Origin: Calothrix sp. NIES-4105 | GTDB lineage: Bacteria; Cyanobacteriota; Cyanobacteriia; Cyanobacteriales; Nostocaceae | Assembly: GCF_002368415.1 (NCBI RefSeq) | Contig: NZ_AP018290.1 | Location: 9,539,717 to 9,603,716, forward strand | Direction: 5' to 3' | Length of the DNA: 64,000 bases | In this document: positions 18,301-26,163 of the stretch, one piece after another | Numbering within the stretch: the first letter of the stretch is position 1 | Layout: each line of letters opens with the position of its first letter | The notes under the pieces: model-generated | What the model was told of the DNA's origin: nothing | What the model saw: only the letters and a program-made list of their open reading frames with translations | Databases searched by the model: none | Program-made: the position numbers and the translations under genes

Positions 18301-18905
18301 TTAAATGGTGTTCTAGTTTTATCTGTCATTAAGTCTGAAGGAGTTGTGACACCTAATAAACAAAATGTCAGATTATTATATATAGGATTATCTGCCCGTT
18401 GATTATAACACGCGCGGATCAACGCAAAAAAATCATCGCTGTTATGCTTTAAACTGAGAAGGCTATCAATCTCATCGATAAAAATAACTATCTTGCGATT
18501 ATTTTGTGCTACTTGTGCCAGTAAAATATCAATAAACTTACTAAAGCGCTTCACGGGAGATAGTAATTCCTGCTCTAACCACCAAGAATCTAAATCGATA
18601 TCTAAGTGAAATATCTCTATAAGCGTATCAATAATATCTGCATACCATTGGTCTGGAGTTACATAATTAGTAGCATTCATCGATAAGTCAATTGCAGCAC
18701 AAGCAATACCGTCCTTTTGTAGACGATGCATTATTTGTACGCGCAAGCTTGACTTACCTGTTTTACGCGAGTTAAAAACGTAACAAAATTTACCAGCCTT
18801 TAAATTCTCATACAATTGAGTATCTGCTTTACGCTTTGTGTAAGTAGGAGAATCAATATTTAAAGTGCCGGAATATATATATTCGTATGGTATTTGTGTG
18901 TTCAT
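15294..18905 (-). CDS. AAA-like ATPase with transmembrane segment and 14 WD40 repeats
   Basis: 1203 residues. The N-terminal AAA-like domain (PF14516 type) has a P-loop NSRKTGKSSLR near residue 45 and Walker B KIVIFIDEIDSLL. A helical region and a coiled coil (about 430-485) follow, then one membrane segment (IGGIILVSSLLLSLFVV). WD40 repeats run from about 595 to 1165: I count 14 blades with GH...SPDG..IASAS.DKTIKLW signatures, enough for two seven-blade propellers. Blade 6 is divergent and blade 12 is shortened. Such proteins are abundant in filamentous cyanobacteria and are thought to be signalling scaffolds. The blades are highly alike in DNA, so gene conversion is likely. Its C-terminus overlaps a small convergent gene. 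The upstream region resembles that of the paralogue at 19113. Confidence 0.9.
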   Translation of the reverse strand: MNTQIPYEYIYSGTLNIDSPTYTKRKADTQLYENLKAGKFCYVFNSRKTGKSSLRVQIMHRLQKDGIACAAIDLSMNATNYVTPDQWYADIIDTLIEIFHLDIDLDSWWLEQELLSPVKRFSKFIDILLAQVAQNNRKIVIFIDEIDSLLSLKHNSDDFFALIRACYNQRADNPIYNNLTFCLLGVTTPSDLMTDKTRTPFNIGEAIELTGFTIEEVKSSLAPGLSGKVSNPEIVLQEVLNWTYGQPFLTQKVCNYLVKSRTEPQNNAEAQWVEEIIRNRIITNWESQDEPEHLQTILNRIISEKNEKYRSRLLGLYQRILLSNGTNDRRYQVVADESAEQVELRLSGLVAKSNAVLKVYNRIYELVFDWNWAEKELAKVRPYAYNLTAWFDSNCQDESRLLRGQALRDATSWAMSKCLGDRDYQFLAASKELEKRQAEIALAQEKKARELEKLEYEVNLEIERKGAEAQKQANNILRKATNKANRRIRIGGIILVSSLLLSLFVVTQAEHSRQNAVTATYLEQDGTSALQDFKGGREIDGLLLAMQTGQGLKTLVKSKQSLVDYPAYSPVFSLQKILLDIHEKNRIEGHTDWVRSIVYSPDGNTIASASNDKTIKLWNGATGKLISTLVGHQDAVISVVYSPDGNTIASASVDKTIKLWDVATGKIISTLTGHTDQVNSVVTSPDSKTLASASNDNTIKLWNVNTSKEIGTLTGHKLWVSSVVYSPDGKTLASASGDNTIKLWDVTARKQIATLTGHKDLVSSIVYSPDGNTIASASDDRTIKLWDGATGKEISTLAEDESSIKTIVYSPDGKSLVTANLDGSIKLWNVDTRKQISTLNGHQSIINSIVYSPDGKTLASASDDQTIKLWDVGIEKPTSTLTGHKSWVTSVAYSPDGNTIASASEDKTIKLWDASTKKLISTLQGHTGRIWSAAYSPDSKTLASASRDNTIKLWNVTTGKLISTLTGHTDEVNSVAYSPDGKTLASASWDKTIKLWNGATGKEISTLIGHQDLVRSIVYSPDGNTIASASNDKTIKLWNGATGKLISTLIGHKEVVTSVVYSPDGKIIASAGNKTIKLWDGATGKEISTLTRHKKGVLSIAFSPDGKILVSASNDKTIKLWNVATGKQISTLTGHTDSVWSIAFSPDGNTIASASGDDTIKLWNLDLDNLLAQGCDWLKGYFATRPEESKDLCFLFQFFWFNW

Positions 18906-18974
18906 TACTCCAGCTTGTTTTTAATATGTTTATACTTGGAAATAGATTTTAGCCGCGTTACACTCTATAACCAA

Positions 18975-19050
18975 GCAATCATATTATTTAAAATAAAGGT
19001 AACAGTATATCTGACGCAATATCATTTTTTGTTCACTTTGTTCAAGATTG
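18975..19050 (-). promoter_or_regulatory. Upstream element shared by the two AAA-like genes (copy 1)
   Basis: About 65 bases (ATTTAAAATAAAGGTAACAG ... CAATATCATTTTTTGTTCAC ... TTCAAGATTGG on the + strand) are closely similar to 20440-20506. It lies some 75-145 bases before the WD40 ATPase start, which suggests common regulation or a duplicated leader. Confidence 0.55.
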
Positions 19051-19112
19051 GCGTTGTACAGCTATAGAGACGATTTTAGCGCTTTGTTTCAATTGACATT
19101 CTTAACTTTGAA

Positions 19113-20411
19113 TTACAAACGCGAACTGTAGTACTGACGATATAAATTGCAACTAGGAGTAACGCAATTTTCTTGCAGCCTAACAAGTCCCATTCGGTGC
19201 AATTTAAATGCTAACTGAGAGTCAATATCTACAGGTTCTTGGGAATTTACGCACAGTAAAAAAGCTGATGCTAGTTCTGGATATTGTCGCAAGTTGTGTA
19301 AGTGTTTTCCTAAATAGTCTCTAAATACTCCTGATTCGGTAGCTGCTGATTTTAATAATTCTTCAACTGAAAGATTTAGCTGTTTTGCACTATCAACTGC
19401 TTTATGTAGTAATGCTGGATTTCCACCTATAAACATCATTAATTTTTCAATATCCGAAGAATTCCAACTAAGTTCATGCTGCTTTGCTAAAGAAAGCACT
19501 TGTTCGGGCTTAAAATCTGGTGGTTCCACTGTTAGTCCAACACCAGCAAGAGGAGAAGAATTAATATCCATTGCTCGGTAAACTTCGGTAGAATGAACAA
19601 TAACAAACCGGATTTTCTTCCAAATTTCACCAATACTGTCAGTTGACTTTGCTTGGTCGTACCAATACCGGATTAATTTACAAAAGTTATTAAAAATTTC
19701 TGGTTGTTCAAATACTAAATCCACATTGTCCAAACCAAAAACCAAAGAAGCATTAATATTACTTAACAAATACTTTTGAAAATAACGAGTACAATTTTTA
19801 TTCGAGCCATACATTTTTTTCCAATATTGGTCTATATTTTCTTCTATATCCAATTCTTCACCGACATGCACGCATATCCACTGTAAAAATGTATCATAAT
19901 CGCTAAAAATAGTACTATCAGCAAGCCGAAAATCGAGCTTAACTGTCTGATATCCATTTTCTCTGGCAAAACCCAAAACTTTTTCTAAAAGCCAGGTTTT
20001 ACCCATTTGTTCAGGAGCTTTAATTCGAGTTAAAGACCCTGGTTTTTGTATTTCCTCATAACATCTTGCTTCGAGATATTCGGGATTTTCGATTGATTTA
20101 CGTTGAACGTAAAAGGGAGATTCAACAGGATTTTGATTATTATCAATAATCTCTTCGCAATTTAACCCTAAAACCTGAGAGTATGCTTGAAACGCTGGCG
20201 CCTTAATTGGTTTAATCCCATATAAAAAACGTCGAAACGTACTCAATGACACTCCATCTGCAAAACATCCTCTTTCCTCCCAATCAATATCGGGTTCTAG
20301 TACCTTACTGGCTTCTAACAGCCATTTAAAGTCTTCAATCACCAAACCTTTTTGTTCCCTTGCGTATTTAATCTTTTCAAGTCCTTGAGTTGAAGCTTTC
20401 AGAGTCCGCAC
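19113..20411 (-). CDS. AAA-like domain ATPase with N-terminal helical domain
   Basis: 432 residues from a GTG start at 20411. The N-terminal helical domain (about 1-95: GLEKIKYAREQKGLVIEDFK, then WLLEASKVL, later GVSLSTFRRFLYGIKPIKAP, then AFQAYSQVLGL) is of a kind found in front of AAA, NB-ARC or WD40 domains in cyanobacterial signalling proteins. The AAA-like domain (about 105-430, PF14516 type) has a degenerate P-loop (APEQMGKTWLLEKVL) and the Walker B-like SLVFGLDNVDLVFE. Like its neighbour it belongs to the AAA-like family, but it has neither WD40 repeats nor a membrane segment, so it is probably a cytosolic signalling ATPase. The shared upstream element suggests an ancient tandem duplication. 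Function unknown. Confidence 0.8.
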   Translation of the reverse strand: MRTLKASTQGLEKIKYAREQKGLVIEDFKWLLEASKVLEPDIDWEERGCFADGVSLSTFRRFLYGIKPIKAPAFQAYSQVLGLNCEEIIDNNQNPVESPFYVQRKSIENPEYLEARCYEEIQKPGSLTRIKAPEQMGKTWLLEKVLGFARENGYQTVKLDFRLADSTIFSDYDTFLQWICVHVGEELDIEENIDQYWKKMYGSNKNCTRYFQKYLLSNINASLVFGLDNVDLVFEQPEIFNNFCKLIRYWYDQAKSTDSIGEIWKKIRFVIVHSTEVYRAMDINSSPLAGVGLTVEPPDFKPEQVLSLAKQHELSWNSSDIEKLMMFIGGNPALLHKAVDSAKQLNLSVEELLKSAATESGVFRDYLGKHLHNLRQYPELASAFLLCVNSQEPVDIDSQLAFKLHRMGLVRLQENCVTPSCNLYRQYYSSRL

Positions 20412-20439
20412 GCCTATGTACCTCTATCAATACTACTAT

Positions 20440-20506
20440 TTAAAATAAAAGCTACTGCATATAAAAAGCAATATCACTTTTTGTTCACTTTTTTTCAAGA
20501 TTGGTA
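20440..20506 (-). promoter_or_regulatory. Upstream element shared by the two AAA-like genes (copy 2)
   Basis: Same element as at 18975: ATTTAAAATAAAAGCTACTG, CAATATCACTTTTTGTTCAC and TTCAAGATTGG in the same order. Lies about 30-95 bases before the GTG start. Confidence 0.55.
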
Positions 20507-20625
20507 TAGCTCAGGCTTCATTTTTACCACCAAAATTATCGTATCCATTCAGGGGGCGCCGATTGCAAAAAAAGCTGCGTAACCTAAATCAAGCAGCCCA
20601 GCAAAGCCAACAGTAATACTAGAAA

Positions 20626-21891
20626 TTATTTGGCTTTAGCATCTAGTAAGGTAACAAATTCCCATTTGCTGTTTTTGACGGTGTTCCCTGACATAGTGCT
20701 TAAGGTTGTATCACCATTAGCGTCAAAACCCCAAGTACCAAGTATACCTTTATAGTCTTTAGTTGCTAAAACAGCATCGCGAATTGCCGCGCGGTCATTT
20801 TTACAAACTTTGCCAATGCTATCAGTAACTACTTTAGCAGCTTCGTAACCATATGCAGCATAAGCTTCAGGTTCGGCGTTATATTTCTTCTTATAACTGT
20901 CATACCAAGTTTTACCAGCACCTGTTAACTGTTTAGGTGGAATACCACCAAAAGTTGCTAAAACACCTTCTGCATCTTTTCCAGCTGCATCAATTAAAGC
21001 TTGTTCATACGTACCATCAGGACTCATAAATTTGACTTTATCCGCTGTCATTCCAACATTCCGCATATCTTTGATTAACTGCCCAGCGTTATTTTGCGTG
21101 ATGCCACCAAAATAAATCATATCTGGGTTAAGCGCTTTAATTTTATTCATCAAGGCTCTATAATCTGTTGCTTTGGGGTCAATACCTTCGTGTCCTAAAA
21201 CTTGAAGTCCAATTTTTTTGCCTGTAACTTCAAATACGTCAGCTAATCCCTTGCCATAAACTTCTTGGTCATCCAGAATGTAAACTTTTTTAACTCCTAA
21301 TAATTTTGCCCAATTGGCTGCGGCAGAACCTTGCAAATCGTCAGCAGGGACTACGCGCGCATAGTTACGTTTGCCATTTGGGTAGTATTTTTCGGGTTCT
21401 CCTGGTTCTCCACCTGGTTTGGTTAAGCCAACAGCCGTGTTTGCTGGACTGACCATTACCAGGTTAGCTTGGTTAAGAATAGGAATTGAAATTTTGGCGG
21501 CGCCAGAGTTAAAGGTACCGATATAAGCGACAACGTTGGAGTCTGAGACAGCTTTATTTGCGTTTTCAGCTTCTCTAGCTGCATCCCATTTTCCTGTTGC
21601 CGCAGTTGCATCGTCTAAAGACTCATAGTCAATTTTGAGCTTACCATTACAAAGGGTTGAGTTAGTCTCGTCAAGTGCTTGTTTGATACCGTTTACGATT
21701 GTTTGGCTTTGACCAACTGAACTACCTGTTAAGGGAAAGCTGGAAATAATTTTAACGATATTTCCAGAAGGTTGATTAGCGGCGCCTGGATAAAGAGTGT
21801 CTGTACCACTACATCCAGTTAAAAACAACCCCAGACTATAAACACTGATGAACAGTGTATTAAACCGAATAATTGCTTGTTTTAACTCCAT
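20626..21891 (-). CDS. Branched-chain/neutral amino-acid ABC transporter substrate-binding lipoprotein
   Basis: 421 residues. The signal peptide ends in a lipobox (LFLTGCSG, Cys about residue 27), so it is a lipoprotein facing the periplasm. The type I periplasmic-binding fold (Peripla_BP_6) is shown by IISSFPLTGSSVGQSQTIVN, YIGTFNSGAAKISIPIL, VMVSPANTAVG, VVPADDLQGSAAANWAKLLG, VYILDDQEVYGKGLADVF, DMIYFGGITQNNAGQLIKDM and AYAAYGYEAAKVV. The family binds Leu-type or other neutral amino acids (LivJ, NatB). It resembles the cyanobacterial NatB group, but no permease or ATPase genes are adjacent, so it must share components encoded elsewhere, as is usual for cyanobacterial Nat systems. The gene is divergent from the Uma2 gene at 22128. 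Confidence 0.9.
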   Translation of the reverse strand: MELKQAIIRFNTLFISVYSLGLFLTGCSGTDTLYPGAANQPSGNIVKIISSFPLTGSSVGQSQTIVNGIKQALDETNSTLCNGKLKIDYESLDDATAATGKWDAAREAENANKAVSDSNVVAYIGTFNSGAAKISIPILNQANLVMVSPANTAVGLTKPGGEPGEPEKYYPNGKRNYARVVPADDLQGSAAANWAKLLGVKKVYILDDQEVYGKGLADVFEVTGKKIGLQVLGHEGIDPKATDYRALMNKIKALNPDMIYFGGITQNNAGQLIKDMRNVGMTADKVKFMSPDGTYEQALIDAAGKDAEGVLATFGGIPPKQLTGAGKTWYDSYKKKYNAEPEAYAAYGYEAAKVVTDSIGKVCKNDRAAIRDAVLATKDYKGILGTWGFDANGDTTLSTMSGNTVKNSKWEFVTLLDAKAK

Positions 21892-22018
21892 TTTGTTTGA
21901 TATTAGCTAATTTGAGTGAGCTACGTAAAGCTTGTAACTATTAATTGGTGCCAATTAAATTTTTTATTCATCGGACGGGGCTATCAGCAGGCGAAACATA
22001 ACTGTCATAATCATTAAC

Positions 22019-22044
22019 AAAATGTGAACCGTGGTTCACATTTT
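22019..22044. promoter_or_regulatory. Palindrome with 12-base arms upstream of the Uma2 gene
   Basis: AAAATGTGAACC, GT, then the exact complement GGTTCACATTTT. It lies between the divergent ABC binding-protein and Uma2 genes and recurs in a duplicated upstream copy at 23461-23478. Good candidate operator. Confidence 0.55.
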
Positions 22045-22127
22045 CATAAAACGAGGATGTAAGAAATCCGTAAAAGTCAGTATTGCATCTAAAATATAGA
22101 TAAATCAACCTAAGCGTGGGGGTGAAA

Positions 22128-23000
22128 ATGGCAACCCAACTTATTGAACCAAAATCTCGAAAAGGCATGGTAATATCTTGGGAAGCGTTGCCTGATGATT
22201 TTTGGTTAGAGGATGAACCAGTGGAAAATACAGGTCAGCCGTTGTTGGCTGGTGCTTTGCGTGAAATCTTAGAACTAGCTGGATATATCACAGCGTACAT
22301 GTTAATAGCCTCAAATTTTGGTCTTTGTGCAACCATCAATGGTCTACTTACAATTAAAGCACCCGATTGGGTTTATGTAGATAGAGTAAATCAAATTGTA
22401 AGCGACCGTAAAAGTTACACGCCTAATTTAGAAGGCAATGTCCCAGCGGTAGTTATGGAGTTTTTATCTGACTTCAAAAACGAGGGATATAAAGGTGAAG
22501 AATACTCGGCAAAACAAACACATCCACCAGGGAAATGGTTTTTTTACGAGAAAATACTCAAGGTTCCTGTGTATGTAGTATTTGACCCAGATGGCGGATT
22601 ATTAGAATATTACAAACTTGATAACGGTAGCTACATCCTAGAACTACCAGATGAAAACGGGCGCCATTGGATTGACTCAATGGGATTATTTTTAGGAACA
22701 TGGCAAGGAAAAAAGGAGGAAAGAACAGGTTACTGGTTACGCTGGTGGGATGCTGAAGGTAATATGTTACCTTGGGCAGTTGAAAAAGTTGAGCAAGAAC
22801 GTCAGCGTGCTGAACAGGAAAGCCAACGTGCCGAACAGGAAAGCCAACGTGCCGAACAGGAAAGCCAACGTGCTGAACAGGAAAGCCAACGTGCTGAACA
22901 GGAAAGCCAACGTGCTGAACAGGAACGTCAGCAAAAAGAGCGATTAATTGCCTATTTACAATCTCAAGGTATCGATCCGAATAATTTGCCTAATATGTAA
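22128..23000 (+). CDS. Uma2-family (PD-(D/E)XK-like) protein with EQESQRA repeats
   Basis: 290 residues from ATG 22128 (GTG at 22116 also possible). The Uma2 fold is suggested by DWVYVDRVNQI, NVPAVVMEFLSDFKNEGYKG, KWFFYEKILKVPVYVVFDPD and YYKLDNGSYILELPDENGRH, including the Glu-rich restriction-like core. Uma2 proteins are very numerous in cyanobacteria and are thought to derive from nucleases, but their role is not settled. The C-terminal part is a coiled-coil tail with a 21-base tandem repeat encoding EQESQRA (about 22805-22920, six units), variable in copy number in this family. Its upstream region is partly copied at 23461-23690. Confidence 0.8.
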   Translation: MATQLIEPKSRKGMVISWEALPDDFWLEDEPVENTGQPLLAGALREILELAGYITAYMLIASNFGLCATINGLLTIKAPDWVYVDRVNQIVSDRKSYTPNLEGNVPAVVMEFLSDFKNEGYKGEEYSAKQTHPPGKWFFYEKILKVPVYVVFDPDGGLLEYYKLDNGSYILELPDENGRHWIDSMGLFLGTWQGKKEERTGYWLRWWDAEGNMLPWAVEKVEQERQRAEQESQRAEQESQRAEQESQRAEQESQRAEQESQRAEQERQQKERLIAYLQSQGIDPNNLPNM

Positions 23001-23777
23001 ATATCAATTTTTGAAAATAGGGGAATTTAATCCCCTATTTTTATAGTTTAAAATTCTTCTAATCACAGCTTGGACATCAAATATGCAATTATACAATTTT
23101 GAAAAATAAAAATGCACACTTTTCTAAATACAAATACTGTTTTTTTATTTATAGTGTAAATAAAATTACAAGTATTCTCAACTTATCATATAATTCTGGT
23201 TATCCTAGTACTCCATGTCATTAATTTTGATAGGTTGGCGCCTGTCGTTACGGTATGGTAGGGTGTGTGACGCTACGAAAAAACTCCACTCAAGACTATT
23301 AGACTATTAGCGTCACGCACCGGCGCCCTCGTTGGTGCGTCAAAGCATATGATTTTTCATTTTATTGAAGATTGTAACGGCGCCCTCCACACCCTACGAA
23401 CCTACCAAAATTAAAGAAACCAGCTTTATGAGTATTTGATTATGATTATTATTCGCAGATTGTGAACCGTGGTTCACATTTTCACGAAACAAGAACTTTA
23501 AAAATGTTTGAAAGTCAGTATTTCATCTAAGATACAGCATATTTCTGGTTAATGAGGTACACGCATGATGCCCAAAACCCGCTTTGAGACGTTACATGTA
23601 ACGTCTCTACATGTACCACATGAACACGCTGCGGTGCTGTATAAATAAATCAACCGAAGCAAGGGTGGAAAAATGGCAACCCAACGCGCGTAAAGGTTGG
23701 ATATAAAATAATACAGTTACAAAAAATAATAAATGAAATTTTTCTCAATATAAATACTTACTCTTGAAATACATCGT
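23001..23777. repeat. Repeat-filled gap: inverted-repeat element, duplicated Uma2 leader, MITE-like insertion
   Basis: (1) 23221-23414: element with 16-base ends (TTAATTTTGATAGGTT and its near complement) and inner arms GGTAGGGTGTG / CACACCCTAC. (2) 23460-23690: copy of the Uma2 upstream region, with GTGAACC-GT-GGTTCAC, the AAAGTCAGTATT segment and ATAAATCAACC, ending in ATGGCAACCCAACGCGCG and a stop, so only five codons of the gene remain. (3) inside that copy, about 23533-23645: an extra segment bounded by TACAGCA and TGCTGTA, with the GAGACGTTACATGTAACG palindrome at 23586-23607. No gene. Confidence 0.65.
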
Positions 23778-24932
23778 CTACAATGATTCTAAAATTTCTT
23801 TAGCTGCTTCGTCACATACTCCTGGTTCTCCTAGCAGCGCGCGCATTTGTTGATAATCTAATTGAAGAAGCTTTTTACGTTCGGGGTTTAATAGTAGCTC
23901 CATCGCTGCAGTTACCAAATTTTCTTTTGTCGCGCGCTCTTGAATAAACTCTGGCACTATTTCTTTCATTGCTACTAAGTTAACAGGTGAAGCGTAATCA
24001 AAAGTTACTTTTAGTATTTTTGTTCCAACCCAGTAGGTAAAAGGACTGAGACGATATAGTACTACTTGGGGTACGTTTAAAAGCGCCAATTCTAAATTTA
24101 CTGTACCAGATTTGGTAATTGCTAAATCAGCGGCAGCAAGTACTTCTTTTTGCTGACCTAAGACGATTGTTGCTTTTAATCCATATTCTTGTATCGCTTT
24201 TTCAATTTTATCTTTGTAGACATCTAAAGAAAGCGGAATCCAAAAATGCACTTGCTCTAATTTCTCTTGTAAAGCTTGGGCAGCTTGAAACATTACAGGT
24301 AACACATACTTCAACTCTTGCGGACGCGATGCTGGAAGTAGTGCAATATTAGTAACATCATCAGCTATCTGTAAATTAGCACGCGCGGTTTCTCGACTAG
24401 GGAATTCTTTGACTCTATCTAATAACGGATGTCCAACCCATTTTACATTTGCCCCGCGCTCTTGAAAATACTTTGCCTCGGCAGGAAAAATCGCTAGAAG
24501 CTTGTCGCAAACATTTATAATTTTTTTCGTATCTTTAGCAGTAAGCGAAGAAACCCAAACTTGAGGTGCAATGTAGTAAACAATTTTCACATTTGGTAAC
24601 TGGCGCCGTACATAATTGCCAATTGCCAGATTTGGTCCCATGTAGTCAATTAGTACTACCAAATCAGGTGGGTTTTGCTTTAGATAGGTAATTGCTTGAC
24701 GTTGAATTTTTAGTGTCGGTAGAACGTAAGGTAAAGCTTCTAACAGACCAAACGAAGAGATTTTTGCCGTATTACCGAGTATTGTGGCGCCACTCGACTC
24801 CATTTTCTCGCCACCTAGCGCCACAATATCTAATTTTAAACTAAGCGCAGATGCAGTACGTAATAGCGCATTCACAAGTAAACAACCTTGTAAATCTCCA
24901 GATACGTCACCAGTACTTATAAATATTCGCAT
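23778..24932 (-). CDS. lpxB: Lipid-A-disaccharide synthase
   Basis: Joins UDP-2,3-diacylglucosamine and lipid X to form the disaccharide of lipid A; peripheral inner-membrane enzyme. 384 residues, usual length. Family motifs: FISTGDVSGDLQGCLLVNAL at the N-terminus, VALGGEKMESSGATIL, LIDYMGPNLAI, KIVYYIAPQVWVSS, ILALLPASRPQELKYVLPVM-like segment, and the NLELALLNVPQVVLYRLSPF sugar-nucleotide region. It is last in the gene cluster lpxC-fabZ-lpxA-lpxB, 194 bases after lpxA; the gap is filled with TTTTGGATTTTAGA-type repeats. In cyanobacteria lpxB is commonly in this place. The start ATG at 24932 is consistent with the alignment. Confidence 0.97.
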   Translation of the reverse strand: MRIFISTGDVSGDLQGCLLVNALLRTASALSLKLDIVALGGEKMESSGATILGNTAKISSFGLLEALPYVLPTLKIQRQAITYLKQNPPDLVVLIDYMGPNLAIGNYVRRQLPNVKIVYYIAPQVWVSSLTAKDTKKIINVCDKLLAIFPAEAKYFQERGANVKWVGHPLLDRVKEFPSRETARANLQIADDVTNIALLPASRPQELKYVLPVMFQAAQALQEKLEQVHFWIPLSLDVYKDKIEKAIQEYGLKATIVLGQQKEVLAAADLAITKSGTVNLELALLNVPQVVLYRLSPFTYWVGTKILKVTFDYASPVNLVAMKEIVPEFIQERATKENLVTAAMELLLNPERKKLLQLDYQQMRALLGEPGVCDEAAKEILESL

Positions 24933-24936
24933 CGTT

Positions 24937-25126
24937 GAATTTTGGATTTTAGATTTTAGATTATATATTTTAAGATTTTGGATTTTAGACTTTTGATAAA
25001 ATTTCAGTTAAAGATGTATTTACAGTAAAACCATACCTAAACTTATCCCAATCATCTTAAGGAGCTATTTAGACATTGCTTCCTTGCTTGAATCCAAAAT
25101 CCAAAATCTAAAATCCAAAATCTAAA
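24937..25126. repeat. Tandem TTTTGGATTTTAGA-type repeats between lpxB and lpxA
   Basis: TTTTGGATTTTAGATTTTAG units near 24943-24995 and complementary AATCCAAAATCCAAAATCTA units near 25088-25125, so the two ends could pair. The same family appears at 26702-26790 between fabZ and lpxC. Confidence 0.75.
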
Positions 25127-25945
25127 TTATTCATCGCTTGGGAGAGCAGCTTTGCCTTTGCCAGGGATCAATCCACGTCTTCCTGGCATTTGCGATAGCA
25201 ACAAGAAGCGACGTAGGTGTAATAAATGCTCGGTGTCTCCAAGCATTTCGATTTCGTCTAAAGCATCTTTAAAGGATAACTGCGAGCGATATAAAATACG
25301 GAAAGCTTTTTTGAGGTTTTGTAATTCTTCGCTGATAAAACCCGCGCGTTTGAGTCCAATTAAATTAATTGCTCGAACTCTTGCTGGATTTCCTTCAATG
25401 GTCATATATGGTGGTGCATCTCTGTCGATGCGTGCCATTCCTCCGACCATTGCGTGCCTGCCAATATGTACAAATTGATGCACTCCTAATACTCCACTGA
25501 GTCTAGCGCGCGATTCAATATATACGTGACCTGCTAGTGCAACTGAATTAGCAATAATTACAGAGTCTTCTATAACACAATTATGCCCTACGTGAACATA
25601 TGCCATGAGCAGGTTTCCGTTACCAACAAGTGTTGCTTCTCCTGCTCCAGTCGCGCGGTTAATTGTTACGTACTCGCGAATTCGGTTATCGTCGCCGATT
25701 TTAACCCAGCTTAATTCGCCGTCGTATTTTAAATCTTGTGGTTCTGTACCTATGACCGCACCGGGGAATATTTGATTTCGTGCCCCAATTTCTGTAAAAC
25801 CGTCTAGTACCACATGGGCGCCGATAACGGTTTCGGGACCTACTTTCACATGCCCTCCAATCACAGCATAGGCACCGACTTGCACTGTAGGGTGAAGTTC
25901 CGCATTTGGATGTATTACAGCGGTAGGATGAATGAGCGTCTTCAA
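25127..25945 (-). CDS. lpxA: Acyl-ACP:UDP-N-acetylglucosamine O-acyltransferase
   Basis: First step of lipid A synthesis: transfers a 3-hydroxyacyl chain to UDP-GlcNAc. 272 residues. Left-handed beta-helix hexapeptide repeats run over the first two thirds (IHPTAVIHPNAELHPTVQVG, AYAVIGGHVKVGPETVIGAH), with the catalytic-type His in YVHVGHNCVIEDSVIIANSV and LSGVLGVHQFVHIGRHAMVG, then the C-terminal helical part (ISEELQNLKKAFRILYRSQL). The start is a TTG at 25945: an ATG just upstream is out of frame, and TGGAG nine bases before the TTG fits a ribosome-binding site. It lies between fabZ and lpxB. Confidence 0.97.
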   Translation of the reverse strand: MKTLIHPTAVIHPNAELHPTVQVGAYAVIGGHVKVGPETVIGAHVVLDGFTEIGARNQIFPGAVIGTEPQDLKYDGELSWVKIGDDNRIREYVTINRATGAGEATLVGNGNLLMAYVHVGHNCVIEDSVIIANSVALAGHVYIESRARLSGVLGVHQFVHIGRHAMVGGMARIDRDAPPYMTIEGNPARVRAINLIGLKRAGFISEELQNLKKAFRILYRSQLSFKDALDEIEMLGDTEHLLHLRRFLLLSQMPGRRGLIPGKGKAALPSDE

Positions 25946-26163
25946 GGGTGCATCTCCAGAACAGTAAGCGTGCTGACTATTTTTTTATCCGTAGCCGAAG
26001 CTGTCGGTGGCAACTTGAGCGTGTGTGTGAGGGCGTGAGAGTTGAAAGGTTTTACAAATTTTACAAATTTTACAATATAAGTTGTAAATAACTAATTTTC
26101 TGGTATCCTTTTTGATGAATAAGGGCACGATTGCTAACGTACCCACATTCCTAAATAAAGACA

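Noticed and set aside
22750-22947. + strand frame rich in NRKANVP
   Set aside because: Other-frame reading of the EQESQRA tandem repeat in the Uma2 gene.
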